Shown here: piece by piece, positions 11,997 to 24,373 of the stretch | Position numbering within the stretch: position 1 is the first letter of the stretch | Layout of the letters: each line of letters begins with the position of its first letter | Origin: Gymnorhina tibicen | Lineage: Eukaryota; Chordata; Aves; Passeriformes; Artamidae | Assembly (NCBI GenBank): GCA_013399875.1 | Contig: VXAZ01008133.1 | Coordinates: forward strand, 255,498-319,497 | Direction: 5' to 3' | Length of the DNA stretch: 64,000 nt | Notes under the pieces: generated by a model | Seen by the model: the letters and a program-made list of their open reading frames with translations, nothing else | Told to the model about the DNA's origin: nothing | Databases searched by the model: none | Position numbers and translations under genes: made by a program

Positions 11997-14366
11997 TTGT
12001 GCATGTTTTAGAAATCCAGTGTTGGGGAAGGAGGGGGAAACACACGTGGTTGTCTCCGTGCAAGTGCAGTGGGTTTTTGATCTCCACTGCAGATAGATGC
12101 ATGTGGTTTGATTTCTGTGAGAGTTGGTGAAAAAACATCTCCCCTGTCTCAGGGCTTAACCGTTGCTCATTGTAGGCCAGATAGAATGTATGTGTTCAGC
12201 AAAGGTTTTATGTCAGAGATGAGACGCGGCAAGATGCAAAGAAATAAGAGAAGTAGCACATGTACATGCATGCAAGAACAAAATCAGGCATTTTTCCAGT
12301 ACTTCTAAAGGTGCTGCTACCTCTAACAGCATCTCACAAAACAGTATACTAACCAAGACTTCCCTACATCGTTACATTAACATCCACAGCACAAACAAAA
12401 CACCTGCAGTTTTCCGAAGTGGTGTTTATTTGAGGACAGATCTACATATCAGTGAATGTCTAGACCTTGTAATCCTGATCCTCTGATACAATAACAGGAC
12501 CACAATCAGTACTAAGTGTTCATTTAGAAAAAGAAATATTTTTAACTACATCACAATTAGTTGTGAGGTTTTTTTCTGCCTCTTCAATATAATTAACTAG
12601 GGCTTTATCTTACCATTATCCCTCTATGCACAAGGGACTCAATCTAGGATCTTTTTCCTCACAGGACTCTAATATACTCTTATCTTTTTATATTAATTGA
12701 GTTATCTTATATTGTCACAGAGGTAGTAGCTGAAATAGAGATGCAGAAAGAAGACTTCAGTCACTCCTGAATCTATTTGAACCCAAAGAACTTCAGCTAG
12801 GGAAGCGTTTTGTCACTCAGTTCAAACTTTTCAGGGGTCTGGTTTCCCTATCCCTGGAGTATGAGCAGGGAAATCCCACTGCTGAAAACAGCTCCATTAT
12901 CCCACTCAAATCACATTAGAGTTACTAAGAAATGGTTGTCTCACTTTTTCTTGTGAGCACTGATGACCATTTCTGATCTCCTGGGAAGTAATTTCCAGCA
13001 AACTTCACTGGCATGTGACAGAGCACAACATTGTTGTAGCAGGAATCCCTATATAGATTAAAAAGTGAGAGTAAAAACATGCATGGACCACATAACTAAA
13101 GCCCAACATGCTTTATTTCTGTCTCATCTACACCATGCTATGTGCTGCTGTCAGTATATGCTTTCCCAAAGCTATACTGTATTCAGATTTTTCACTGTCA
13201 AGGAAATTATTGCTGCTAAAACCCACTCTGCACACCCCCCAGAAGTTACTGCTTAGTGCAACAATTACAGTCATTCACACGACACTAATCTTTAAGTTAT
13301 GCTGTTTAATGCAATGATAGGAAAGGATGATAAGTTGAAAAGCAGAAAAATGGGAGTTGCAGCATTCAGGTCTGCAGTGATACACACCCTTAGCAAGACC
13401 AAAAGAGCAATGCTCCGAACTAAAGCAAAGGGCCTGAACAAATGGTCATCTTCAGTTTGGAAATACCTGCCGTCCTTTTTCTTACCATGACCTTCTGAGG
13501 TTGGCTCAGCAAAGCATCAGCCTTCCTAGACTGATATGTAACCACTATAATACTATGTAATAATCACACAAGGAAGAGTTTAGATTGGCAAAGGCCAAGA
13601 AATTCAAGGGGACCAAAACACAAGATCTGATGTCTAATTTATAAATAAACAAGGAAAAAAATTCTAGACCTTGCATTTGCAGAAGTTCACTGCCCTTTCA
13701 GTGCAGTAAAGGATTGAGGAAATAAATTGGGACATAGAAAATCCATCTCCCTGTCCTTCTTCCATGCTTGGGGAAATACAGCTGAGTCTGCTTGATGAAG
13801 TCAGGAGTGTTTGCATATCCACTCTTTTAAGTCTGGAATGAGTATATAAAATAGGTCTGACACAGCTCTAAGTACCTTCTTCACAGGTATTATTTAAACT
13901 CAGGAGAGATTAATCCCTGATGCCCAGCAAGAGATACTGGAGAAAGCAACTATGAGTTTTTGACTCCCAAAGTATCTTAATGTACCCCTACCTCAAGGAA
14001 AATGGTCCTTCTGCCATACCAAACACCATGGTGACTGCTCCAAAAAAAAAGGTGCATTTGCCATCTTATCTCACACACCAGAAGCCCCAGAGGCTCCCAG
14101 TCCAGCTACTAACCCACTTGCCTTTGCTGGTGGACTGTTCTGTCTCACAACAGCCAGGTAGGAGATTTATAGGAGGAGTAGCAAACAGAGGGTTTCCGTC
14201 AACTATGAACACTCCATAACTGAGATCAAGTTGGAGTGAGTACCCATAAAATAATTTTGCCTGTAGCATTCCTTTCAGTACTGAGGGCTTCATCATGAGA
14301 CCTGTCCAGTCTAAGTCCCTGGGCAAAGGATTTTTAAGTTTCAGATGCAGATTACAGAGAGCTTTT

Positions 14367-14386
14367 TTTGCCTGGATGCAGGCAAA
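14367..14386. other. Small perfect hairpin, 8-base stem and 4-base loop
   Basis: tttgcctg pairs with caggcaaa around the loop gatg. There is no U-run or gene end nearby, so it is recorded only as structure. Confidence 0.75.
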
Positions 14387-14980
14387 CTCAAGTATCAGCT
14401 CATATATTCACATATCAGCAAGTGAAATTTAGTAGGAGAAGAATGTGCAGGGAGTCACTGGGAATCACTGACCTCAGCAATTCTCTTTCAGAGTACTTCC
14501 CTATGCTCTCCCTATATAACTCCATCTTCCTCCTTATTAAGGGAATGAATTGACTCCAAAACAATACACCTAAAGTAGAAGTTCAAGTAGTAAGACCACG
14601 TAGTCCCAATTAATTCATTTGTATATGATCTAGAAACAAACAAAAAAATCCAAGCCATTGCCTTAAAGATAAAGAAAAGCTTATTTTTCCATAAGGTTTC
14701 CATATGCTTGAAAGGAATATGAGAGGGACTTAGACAAATGGACTATAGCTCCAAATAATAAAGTAGCAGTTGAAGAAAAATGTCCAGATCAAGATTAGAG
14801 CAAATTATACACTCCTGTACCTAAGCAGCATTCATACTTTTCAATTAGAAATATACATGCTTACCTCCAAGGATCAGCACAAAGCCCTTAGCCTGTAATG
14901 ATATTTCCTTAGCAAAGAAAACTGTATTTTTCACTTATTTTCTCTCTAAATAGCCTTACATTTCTTATTAAACTTTCAGT

Positions 14981-15000
14981 AAAAAAAAAAAAAAAAAAAA
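14981..15000 (+). repeat. Poly(A) run of 20
   Basis: Twenty uninterrupted A residues. No AATAAA lies just upstream and no processed gene copy can be recognised before it, so there is no reason to call a retropseudogene tail. Confidence 0.85.
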
Positions 15001-15325
15001 TCTGTGACTGCAGTGAATGCAGTTTCTGCTTGAAACAGAGAAAAAAATTACAGCAATCGCAAGTGACCTGTTCTGTGAGAAACAATTAGGCAAGCTGAAG
15101 TATCGATACCATGATGTACTCAGCCTGTAGTCCTAGAAACAAGGTATTTCTGGGCCATGCTAGACTGAGAACATTCATATACGAACCATATCATGACCTG
15201 AAAAAAGGCACTCGCCACATCCTTTTGGATCAAGCAGGGAGAGGAAATGGCATAGCCGCATCGCTATTCTCACCCATTCATCTGTCCACCCACTCCATGG
15301 ATGGCAAGGAAATAAGGTTCAGCCT

Positions 15326-15375
15326 GAGGGCCAAATCCTGGTTTCACTTACAGCTGCAGCCTGTCATCCAAATTT
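15326..15375. repeat. Relic of amniote MITE terminus
   Basis: gagggccaaatcctggtttc followed by acttaca matches the terminal pattern (GAGGGCCAAATTCTGCTCTCACTTACA-like) of an old palindromic element found widely in reptile and bird DNA. Only one arm is recognisable. Confidence 0.45.
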
Positions 15376-15984
15376 GGTGAATGCTTTGCTGATGTGACCA
15401 AATCAGTCCACAACACTTAATTTCTGCTGTTACGAAATGCCAGGAATTTTTTATTCACAGTGGTTAGAATCAGTCTTTTTTTAGAAATCCAAGATTTGCC
15501 CAAAGGAAAGGACTTATGGAAAACACCATACAGACCAGGGCTTCTCCATAGCCTTAGAAGCCCCTCTGGAAAGCTGTTAGCCTCTCAGAAAAGGAATATA
15601 ACCAGCTGACTCCAAGTGCCACTTGATCAATAATGAGATATTCAGAAGGAGTCTTAATTTTATCTAACCGGAGGGATGAGACTATCATCTTCCCTGACAA
15701 CCAAAAACTCAGCAGAGACCTCTTAAAGGGAATCATCTCCATTAAATTGTTGCCTGCTTGCAAGCAGTAGCAGTAATGGCACTCACCAGCTTTCAGCTGG
15801 AAATGACTGGGGGAGAATGCAGCAGGTAAATTGATGCTTTGCAGGGGCATTGCACACATACCCGTGGCATTATGTCATTGTGACACTCATCCACAGAGTC
15901 TTCAGGGACTTGGAATCGCTTCTCAGACTATGCCTAAGGTGCTAGGATGCCCCAGAAGGTAAAGCATATATGTCCTGCAACGAT

Positions 15985-16002
15985 GTATGTGTGTGTGTGT
16001 GC
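15985..16002. repeat. TG microsatellite
   Basis: Short TATGTGTGTG-type run. Confidence 0.8.
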
Positions 16003-17798
16003 ACATGGACAGCCTTTCCACACATCATGTTCCATGGGTGCATCATAATACCAGTGAAACCTCTTTTAAATGAAAAATTTAAATTAAAATGTGATGTTCT
16101 AAAAGACCATTTGCAGTTCACACCACTGCAAAAATTTACTCTGACTTTTTAAAATTTACACTATCATAACATTCACTCCCAATTAAGATTATTAAGGAAG
16201 AGCAAATATTTAAAATGGCAGGTCAGTGATCTAAATATATAAATCTTCTCTTAAAAAAACCTTGTCTTTTTGGAGGCTGACGCATGTTATCACTAGCAAA
16301 TTTCAATCCTTGGTCAATACTAAATAACATAAACAACTCATTATTTCTTTATAAAATTTCTTTCCAACTGGACAGCTCACAGATGAGAGAAATTAAATTC
16401 TTCTCAGGCAGATAGTATGATCTTCCCATGATTTAAAGAAGAAAAAAGAAAGACAAATTTATCTCTAAAGCTTTAGGTTTGTGCTTGCCAACACTGAGTT
16501 GGGTAATTGGTCTGACAGAGGAAAAGGGGAAAAAAAGAAAAAGAATAAAAAGCTCCATTAAAAAGAATAATCTTTGATGTAATAGAACAAGAATCAGACC
16601 AGTAGTCAAAGACAAGGAATTTTAGGAATAATAAAAGGGAACAGTCTGACTTGCTAATAAATTAGGAGATTCTGAGGTACACAAGATGTAAGAAACAGTA
16701 CCCACATAAGTAATAGTTAAAGACATATTATGAGCCAAGCAGATGATAATTCATTTTCTCTGTGATGTAACCCAACACTGTTTAGTCCCTTCTTAACAAC
16801 CCTTCAATCATGTCTCATTTCATTTAAGTCTAAATAACACTTCAGCCACCTCCTACAGGGGAGGCAGATTTCCCTCTGGAAATACATTTCTATAACCTCA
16901 GAGTGTCCAAAAACCCCCCAATTTTATTTTAACTTCTACAATGAGAAAGTATTTAAGTACGACAGAATTATGAAACCAAGGTTGCACAACTTGTCACTTG
17001 TTCTCAAAAAATTAATCCGATAGCGTTTGCAGTCATGTATTTGTGTACCTCGCATTAGGCCTCACCTTATGTTCTGTCTATATTTGGTCTGTAGCAGGTT
17101 TTCAAGTAACCTAAGTAAACTTTAGTTATAAAACGATTATTAGCATAAATATGAATAATGTTTTTCAGACAGATTCTATCATCCTGACTGTATAAAAACT
17201 CAGTGGTATGAGTCTGAAATTAATACTTACTACAGGGTGTCTCTAGCCAACCCCAGGATTTCTTAGCCCAGATGAACATCTCTACTTTGTAGATCAAGGT
17301 CATATTGCATGTCTAAAGAAGATAGCTAAATCCCTTCCCCAGCCTAAATGCTGAGTCCTTCATTCTCCCAAAATCTCAACCTGTACACAAAATTGTCTGG
17401 GATTACAAACCCTTAACGTGATGAGTTTGACACAATTTCCATAGGTATTAGTCAATCTTTTCAAAGGGTTTTTAGATACATAGCTGCATTGCACAAGTCA
17501 ATAATTCTTTATAAAAGGTCCTCAGGCAAAATCCATAACTAGTCTGAAACGAGTTTTGACTTAGCAGCCTGCAAGTTGTGTCAGGCAAGACCAGGAAACA
17601 GACATATTTTCAGAGCAAATACAATTCACAGTGAATCAAAAAGCTTGCTAAAGACTATAGAAACATTTGGAGACCATGGAGATGCAATCTCACTCATATT
17701 CTATCATAATGTCAACATAAAAGTTCTTGCCTCAATTCAGTTCCACCATGATGAATAGCATGTGGCTTCATTGCATTATGAGACTTAAAACCTGTTGG

Positions 17799-17816
17799 TC
17801 TCAATTTAAATTGAGA
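17799..17816. repeat. Perfect 18-base palindrome
   Basis: tctcaattt followed directly by its reverse complement aaattgaga. It is AT-rich and could be chance or the centre of a vanished inverted-repeat element. Confidence 0.9.
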
Positions 17817-20800
17817 TGATAGCTAAGCACATCTACTTTCAGCATGAACCAATCAAAAAAAGATGTGATTTTCCATAGAAACATCTCTACCAATAGTTTA
17901 TATATGCTGAAGTAGCCAATTACAACTTGGCACACTCAAAAATACATAGCAACAGCAATGACAGCATGGCAACAGCAGCTGCTGCACAACGGAAAAATTA
18001 GAAAATTACTCTTTAGAAAAAAATATATTCTGTTAATTCACTTTGTTTACATTTTCTTTCATGAAATAGTTTTAGAAAACACTGTATGTGTAGCTAACTC
18101 TTCTTGTGTACCTCATTACTGGATGGGTGAATTAAGATTATTAACAAAAATATTCCTTGTTGTCGAAGTTGCCTTCCACTGTGAGTTTAATTCTGCACAT
18201 GGCAAATCATTCAGATAGTATGGGAATTTCATATTACTTCCTCCCAAATGAAGGTATACCAGTAGGCATAAGATGACTTCAGTTTCCATAGCCAGTATGT
18301 TGACTTCGGTGTGACAGGACAACTGCCCTAAGCAGTAGGACTTTACCTGACAACCCAGGAATGGCCTGGCCATGGTGGAAAGGCTGATTCTTCCCTCAGG
18401 CGAAGCCATCACATTTTCTCTTCATAGAGTATGACATTTGCCATATGATCAGATGTATTTACATGAGTATGCACTTAAAAATACATAAAGGGAGGACGGG
18501 GATTTTAAATAGCCACGGTGGAAATACCGGGTTTTTTAAATTGTTAAGGTCCAGCTCCTGCCTCCGCAAGCATATGTTTCACTTCCACTCTCCCCTTCCC
18601 AGAGGAATGTCCCACTTTTATTATGGGACAGCGCCCACAAGAGTGGTTGTACTGTGCTTGATTTATACTGTGTCAGTGACGATATAGCAGGGAACAAGCA
18701 AAGGGTTGTCAGTACTTTCGCGGCGGGGCGTGAATGTGTATGACCCTATCGAAGTGCCACCTGTGTGTAAAACAGAGCTGCAGAACATGGCAGTTCACAA
18801 CACACGTTTTTGAAGGGAGGTGATGGGAAGGCAAAAAAACCTGTGCAAGAAATCCAGTAATTATGTTCACAGTGGCAGTGTCATGTGTCTAAATAATATT
18901 TCTTGTGTTTTATCTGTTTGTAGATTTGTATCATATTCCCCTGGGATATGAAGTAAGTCATTTGTGCCTCTACAGTTAAGGATGAAGCAGTTTCCCTAGT
19001 CTAAATCCTGCTATTCTGTAGCTATTAGCATCTCCAAAGTTAATCTACTCTCTGGTAAGGCACAAATAGATTTTAATATATCAAGTGTGACTACATTTAA
19101 GTTGATCAGATAGAGTACAGTTATGTAAATAATTTGTCAGTATGGATTCCAGCAACACCAGATAAAGAATTTCTAGTCTTTAGGACTCAGCTTTGAGGCT
19201 TAATGTTCGTTTTGACAGTTGTTTTGTTTTGTTTCTGCGCAAGCCTACATTCTGGAAAGACACATGAGACCATGCCCAATTCCTGACTGCTCTGCAGATC
19301 CCAGAGTATCTGCCCAACAGTGAGAAGAGATCAGTGCTTGAAATGGAAAGATATTTTCTCTCACTTGCATTAAAGCATCATTAGATAGAGCAATGATGGG
19401 GTTTTTTTCAAACTTTCTCTTCTACTTCATTCATCTGCTTGGCCCAGAAAGTGGACTCCAGATGAGATGAAGGTTAATCTATCCAGGGTGGCCTTTCCTC
19501 TGTCCTCTCGTCCCTGCTCAATAGGCAGTTTGGAGAGCTTTGAATGTTATTTTTTAATCCACCCACACAAAAAGCTGCTCTCTAAAATGACCTTTGAACA
19601 TGACTGAGGGAAAGACAGTACTCTCTCAAGTACTGCTTATTGTCCTGCTTTTACACGTTATTTATATGCTTCATCTTCCACTTGTCCTGCTTTTATCCCA
19701 TTGACCAGGTTCATAGCGGTCATGGCTATGATGAAAATCATTATTATCAGTTATAGTTGCTCTACTTCATTTTAGATAACACTTCTCTTGGATGAGAATG
19801 GAAGTGTATGTACTGCTGCTAGTAGCTCTTACCGTTTCTCAAACTGTCAGTGAACAGTCATTATTGTTCTTCCACTTCTCCCTCTATTGTGAGAACAGTT
19901 AGTTATCCTACTTCTCATAAAGTTTCTGGTTTGCAAATTAGCTTCCTATGTAATACTCTTTTATTTAAATCTGGAAACCTTCACCCTTCTTCCCCTAGTT
20001 GCATACGGGGAAAATTAGTCACCAAATGGAAATGTGAGACTTGAATATGAAATGTATACATTTTAGAAGAAGAAAAATATCTCTACCTTCCTGAGTAGGA
20101 TTCAGAGCTGGCATATTTTGAATTTCAGCATAACAGGTACTTTCTCATCACTTTTCTCTTTTAGTTCTTGGCTGAAATCATCAAGCATTAGAGTACAGCT
20201 TTCTATTCAGTATGGTGAATATGACCTCATGTAACCTCTTGCCATCCCAGGAGAAGAACAAGAAACTTTCTGGCAAATACATCATTCTTTGAGTTCTAGG
20301 GGACAAAGACTTGTGTAACAGCAACATCCGATGGAAAGATTATAAGAATAAGATGAAGCCGCTGTCTCCAGCCTAACTTCCTCCATATGTTTTGTGTAAA
20401 TTCCCAGAGCTTCCTACATGATTCGTCTCTCAAGCTAATGCCTCAGGTGAGAGGGGTGCACTTGTCCTTCAAATGTTGTTCATAGGTTGTTCACAGAAAA
20501 CATACATCATCCTAAATTGACTCTTTATTCTAGGTAGAGGATGTGAATGCCACAGTCAAATTTCATTACTGTTCCTCTATCAGCATTAGCTTATGTAAGT
20601 ATTAATTCTTGGTACGATGTGAAACTCATTATTTTGTTTTTTCTATTTTAAGTTGGTCCTGTCATGTAATTGAGATCATTGTCTATGTGTGTGGGAAGCA
20701 TAAATACCTTGCAAGCACAGCATCACAATAAAAACAGTTAGTGAAATGAAATAACACCTTATTTCTTCATTACCCCATTGACTTACTCAGAAAAATGTTA

Positions 20801-20967
20801 CAGTAGAAAGAGTTGCAGCAGCTGATCCACTGCTGCTTCATAGCAGCCACCCCAAACCCTGCTCCCCAATATCAGAATAAGTGATAGCAAAACTGTACCA
20901 AGTGGATCATGCTCTGGTTTAGGAATGAGGTCAGTACACATGATGAAGTATAAGACATGTGGAGGTG

Positions 20968-21535
20968 TGTGGTGGGTTGACCCCGCCTGGATAGCAGCTG
21001 CCCACCAAGCTGCTCTATCACTCCCCTTCCCAGCAGGACAGGAGAGAGAAAATAAGACAGAAAACAACCAGTAGGTTGAGATAAGGCAGTTTACTAAAGA
21101 AAAAAAGAACAACAAAATTTGGCACCAACAAAGCAAAGCAAAGGGGAAAAAAATTAATCTCTATTTCCCATTGGCAAGCAATGTTCAGCCATTTCCTGGG
21201 AAGCAGGGCTTCAGCAAGCAAAGTAGTTTCTCTGGAATGTAAATGTTTTAAAATAACAAATACCCCCACTTTTTCCTCCCTCCCATAGCTTTTATACCTG
21301 AGCTGATGTCACATGGTAGGGAACACCCCTTTTGTTAATTTAGGTCAGCTGGCCTAAATGTGTCCCCTCCCAGGCCATTGCCCACTCCCAGCCCCTTGAT
21401 GGGCTGTTCCAGCGCTGCTCAGCAGTAGCCAAAACACTGGTGTGTTATCAACACCTTTCCAGATACCAATCCAAAGCACAGCACTGTGAGGCCTGCCATG
21501 GGAAAATGAACTCCATCTCATCCAGACCCAATACA
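20968..21535 (-). mobile_element. Solo LTR of an avian endogenous retrovirus
   Basis: A 568-base LTR lying on the minus strand. Read on that strand it starts tgtattgggtctggatgaga and ends gggtcaacccaccaca, so it has the TG...CA ends of retroviral LTRs and closely resembles a common avian ERV LTR. A TATAAAA box on the minus strand (21290-21296) fits a U3 promoter. No internal gag, pol or env sequence flanks it, so it is a solo LTR left by recombination. The five bases on each side, aggtg (20963-20967) and agatg (21536-21540), match at four positions. This fits a 5-base target duplication, the size typical of ERVL-like elements. The superfamily is inferred. Short frames inside it are not genes. 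Confidence 0.85.
21290..21296 (-). promoter_or_regulatory. TATA box of the solo LTR
   Basis: tataaaa on the minus strand, within gtataaaagctatggg. It sits in the middle of the LTR, where a U3 TATA box should lie. Transcription from it would run leftward toward position 20968. Whether it is still active cannot be seen. Confidence 0.6.
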
Positions 21536-22500
21536 AGATGTGAAAGAAGTTCTACGCTGTATGAAACATGAGTTGCTGGGAAACTCCAAGAGCCAGGTTT
21601 GGTTGGGAGAAGAGTGATGGATGTTATCTACAGTTGTAGCTGCTGATGGCAGCTAAATCACTCTGTAAGTTATCTTTTAGGCAATTGAGAATACAGTAAC
21701 CTCCCACATCAAGCTGACCTATCTTTTACTTCCACTGAAGCCCTTCTATGGCTTTGTTCCTCCCTTGTCTTTCTCTTGCTTGCCACAGACACTGGGCCAG
21801 AAACGTGAGCGCTGATGCTCTTGTCCTTTCTCCTCTGTGCCATACCCCCGGTGTGAAGCTGCACGTGCAATACAGCACTCAGGTTGCTTCTACAAACAAC
21901 TCTTTTTCTGCACTTCTCCTCTGAAGTGACACTTGTCTCTGTCTACTCTTCAAGGTGCTGCCCGTTTGCAAGAACCGACACACTTTTCCACTCTGTCACT
22001 GGGAGAACATTTTTGAGTGCCAGTGTGGGCCACCCACTTGATAAAAATGGTCGTGATACTAAAATTATCAAAAGCCAACTGTCTCTTCCTTCTCTTCATT
22101 CAGATAACAATCCTTCATCTTGCAAGATCCTAGCAGTCTTTAACAAATAGGAAAGGGTGCACGACAGTGTCATATCTAAGCAGAGCAGAGGGGAATAAGA
22201 CAGTGGTACAAGATCAAAGGGAAAATATAAGTACTGCAAGTGGTCTAAGAGCATCCCCTGGGACAAGGGAAAAGAAATGATGCAATGGGAGCAATTGAAT
22301 GACACGGGCATTCTCATATAGGACCCATTACACAAAATTGATTTGCTTTAATCTAAATTATTTGGCAAAAAGCAGAGAGCACCTGTGTGCCAGATACATA
22401 AAGATGCATGTAATCTGCTCATGATCTATCTGCAGGCTGCACTAACTGTCAGTTGCTTGATGTGCACAAGCCTAGTGTGGGGAGCTAGAGAAAAAAGGAA

Positions 22501-22524
22501 GAACAACTAACTAACTAACTAACT
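22501..22524. repeat. (AACT)n microsatellite
   Basis: About five consecutive CTAA/AACT units after gaacaacta. Confidence 0.85.
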
Positions 22525-23784
22525 GTAGCACAAGCATGGAAAGCTTTCTTAATTATCTCAGTTCTTATTTTTCTTTCTTTCACTGAATGGCAGTTTTGAC
22601 CCCACAGGACCTTTTTTTTTTAGATCAGGCTTCAAATACTGAGGATTTAATGCATACTTTTTTAAACCAACAAGCTGAATTATCCATCTGGTTGTCTAAT
22701 ATATTTTTGTGGTAGCTTTAGGTCCTAGCAAATTGGGTATTTCAGTACCTGGATGTCTCCAGTATACCAGAACGTAATGACAATGAACACTTACATTGGT
22801 GAAAAAAGCGGGGGGGCTGTATTTCTGTATAAGCATGATAATACATTCTGACACCATAAGAGCAGTATTTTCTGTCAATCAGCTTGAATTCTCTGTAAGT
22901 CTCAGACATATAAGTCACATTGAGAGGGTTATGCATTTCACAAGTGGATTTATATATAAATACTTTCTCTGGCTCCAGTTCAACACAACAAAAGAAGTCA
23001 AACATTAGTCTGTATTTGTATTTCTTCACTGAAATGTTTTGACATAAACTGCACACAATCCTAGCTGAAAAGTGCCATACAGTTTGGAAGAAACTGCTGT
23101 GAACACCTCTATTGTTCACAAAATGCCAAAGTTTTTGCTTCTTAGAAACTTAGAGGCCTCATTTCCACAGCTCCATCAGCACTTTTGTTCTAAAGAGCAC
23201 ACAGTTCTGTATACAGCCTTCTCCTTCCTTTTCTAGGCTTTTTTCCCCTGTAAGTCAGAAACCTTCTAACGCCACTGAGAGCTACAAAAACAACATCTGA
23301 CCTTTGCCAAAACAATGAAACATCTGCAACAAAATGGTGGCTGTTCTCTATTCCATTGTGAGGCAAATACCTATTTTTGCACTGTATTATGAAAATTACT
23401 GTCACTCTACAGGATGTTTGTTTACAATGAGTGGCAACTTCTTGAGTCAAACTGATCAGTTACACTGCTTAATTCTAGAATAACTCAAGGAAAGTAGAAT
23501 TATTCTTGATTTGCCCCAGAATTCCCCTGTTCTCCTGACATGTAAGGAAAGTGATCACAGCCACCACCTAAAGCTTGCATGGTTAGGGTACAGCTCTGCA
23601 CAACGGTAACAGATGAGCGATGGAGAGACTGCAGTGTGATAGCCAACTTCATCACATCCAGAATAACCTACAGATTTTCCTAAAATGCATCAGCTAGCAG
23701 AGTCCCAAGGGTCTGCTAAACTGGTCAAGCATCACTGCAGCACAGCGGTCATCTGACTGCTCTTTTCCTCTGAGAGTGCCCTAA

Positions 23785-23826
23785 CATTCAGTCAGCATTC
23801 ACCCAGCATTCATCCATTCAGCCCAG
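23785..23826. repeat. Short degenerate tandem repeat, CATTCA units
   Basis: cattcagtcag, cattcacccag, cattcatc and cattcagcccag follow one another, giving a degenerate period of about 11 bases. Confidence 0.65.
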
Positions 23827-24066
23827 CCCTTCCTTACACTCCTTGTAGCTTGTCTAGCTACCACAGCAAAATCCTCTAAAAGAGCAGAAAACTTTAAGGC
23901 CTCAAATTCAACTTATGGGAAAATAAGGGTGCATAGTTCCGAGGCAGATTGTCTGTAAAAGTACGTTCCATTTCACAGTGTTCATTTTATGAAATCATGC
24001 TGAGAAGCACAGTATATTCTATTCACTGGCTTAAACTCACCCTAAGTAGTCCCTATGAAAATGTGT

Positions 24067-24373
24067 TGGTTTCATTAGACATCCAATACTGTCTTTAGTT
24101 CAATGGGTTTAATTATGAGAAAGAAAAAAAAAAATTCAAGCAATATGTAGATGAACCTGGACTGAAATATGCTGGGTTTAGAAAACAAAGCGTTGGTTTC
24201 AATGAAAAGCTACTGGTGTAAGTGAAAATATTATGCCTTGAAAGGAAATCTATTCATTTTCATAAAAACCTAGTGACTTGAGTATGCATGGATTGGTTCC
24301 ACTACAGATATATTGGATTCCATGACACTGTATTAGTTTCAAAGCATATTTATCCATGCAGTAAAAATGTATA
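24067..24373 (+). repeat. Strongly decayed minisatellite with 20-base period
   Basis: From 24194 to 24373 the sequence divides into nine consecutive blocks of exactly 20 bases that share a pattern close to TGGTTTCAATGAAAATATAT. Examples are tggtttcaatgaaaagctac (24194), tggtgtaagtgaaaatatta (24214) and tggattccatgacactgtat (24314). The first T is kept in eight of nine blocks, the A at column 15 in seven and the central T-rich and A-rich halves in most. Two 21-base blocks precede them (24152-24193). Similar words at 24067-24110 suggest the array once began further left, with an A-rich segment (about 24120-24136) now interrupting it. No stop-free coding interpretation was found. It looks like an old tandem array that has drifted without losing register. 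Confidence 0.6.

Larger units (their letters stand above)
6043..15325. other. Long non-coding stretch, no gene seen
   Basis: Over 9 kb without a supported gene. All frames are under about 105 codons and carry no recognisable domain. Segments around 9050-9200 and 9400-9620 have balanced, unique composition and could be conserved non-coding DNA, but that needs alignment to decide. Listed inside it are a 20-base perfect palindrome, an alternating purine-pyrimidine block, a small hairpin and a poly(A) run. Confidence 0.5.
15376..20967. other. Non-coding stretch, no gene seen
   Basis: No frame longer than about 101 codons and no domain. It contains a TG microsatellite, an 18-base palindrome and a patch of raised CpG content around 18480-18830, all listed separately or in the findings. 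Confidence 0.5.
21541..24066. other. Non-coding stretch, no gene seen
   Basis: Unique AT-rich sequence with no domain-bearing frame. A 125-codon minus-strand frame at 22742-23119 has no recognisable motif and overlaps another frame on the opposite strand. It is treated as chance. Confidence 0.5.

Noticed and set aside
14981..15000. Poly(A) run as the tail of a processed pseudogene
   Set aside because: No polyadenylation signal or recognisable gene copy lies upstream, and birds lack active L1 machinery that makes most such copies.
20798..21269. Minus-strand frames of 83-112 codons as retroviral proteins
   Set aside because: They overlap the solo LTR and its flank and do not resemble gag, pol or env. 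An LTR has no need for such frames.
22742..23119. 125-codon minus-strand frame as a gene
   Set aside because: No motif, overlapping frames on both strands, and AT-rich chance composition.
24067..24373. CRISPR array
   Set aside because: There are no near-identical repeats separated by unique spacers, and all other evidence indicates a vertebrate genome.
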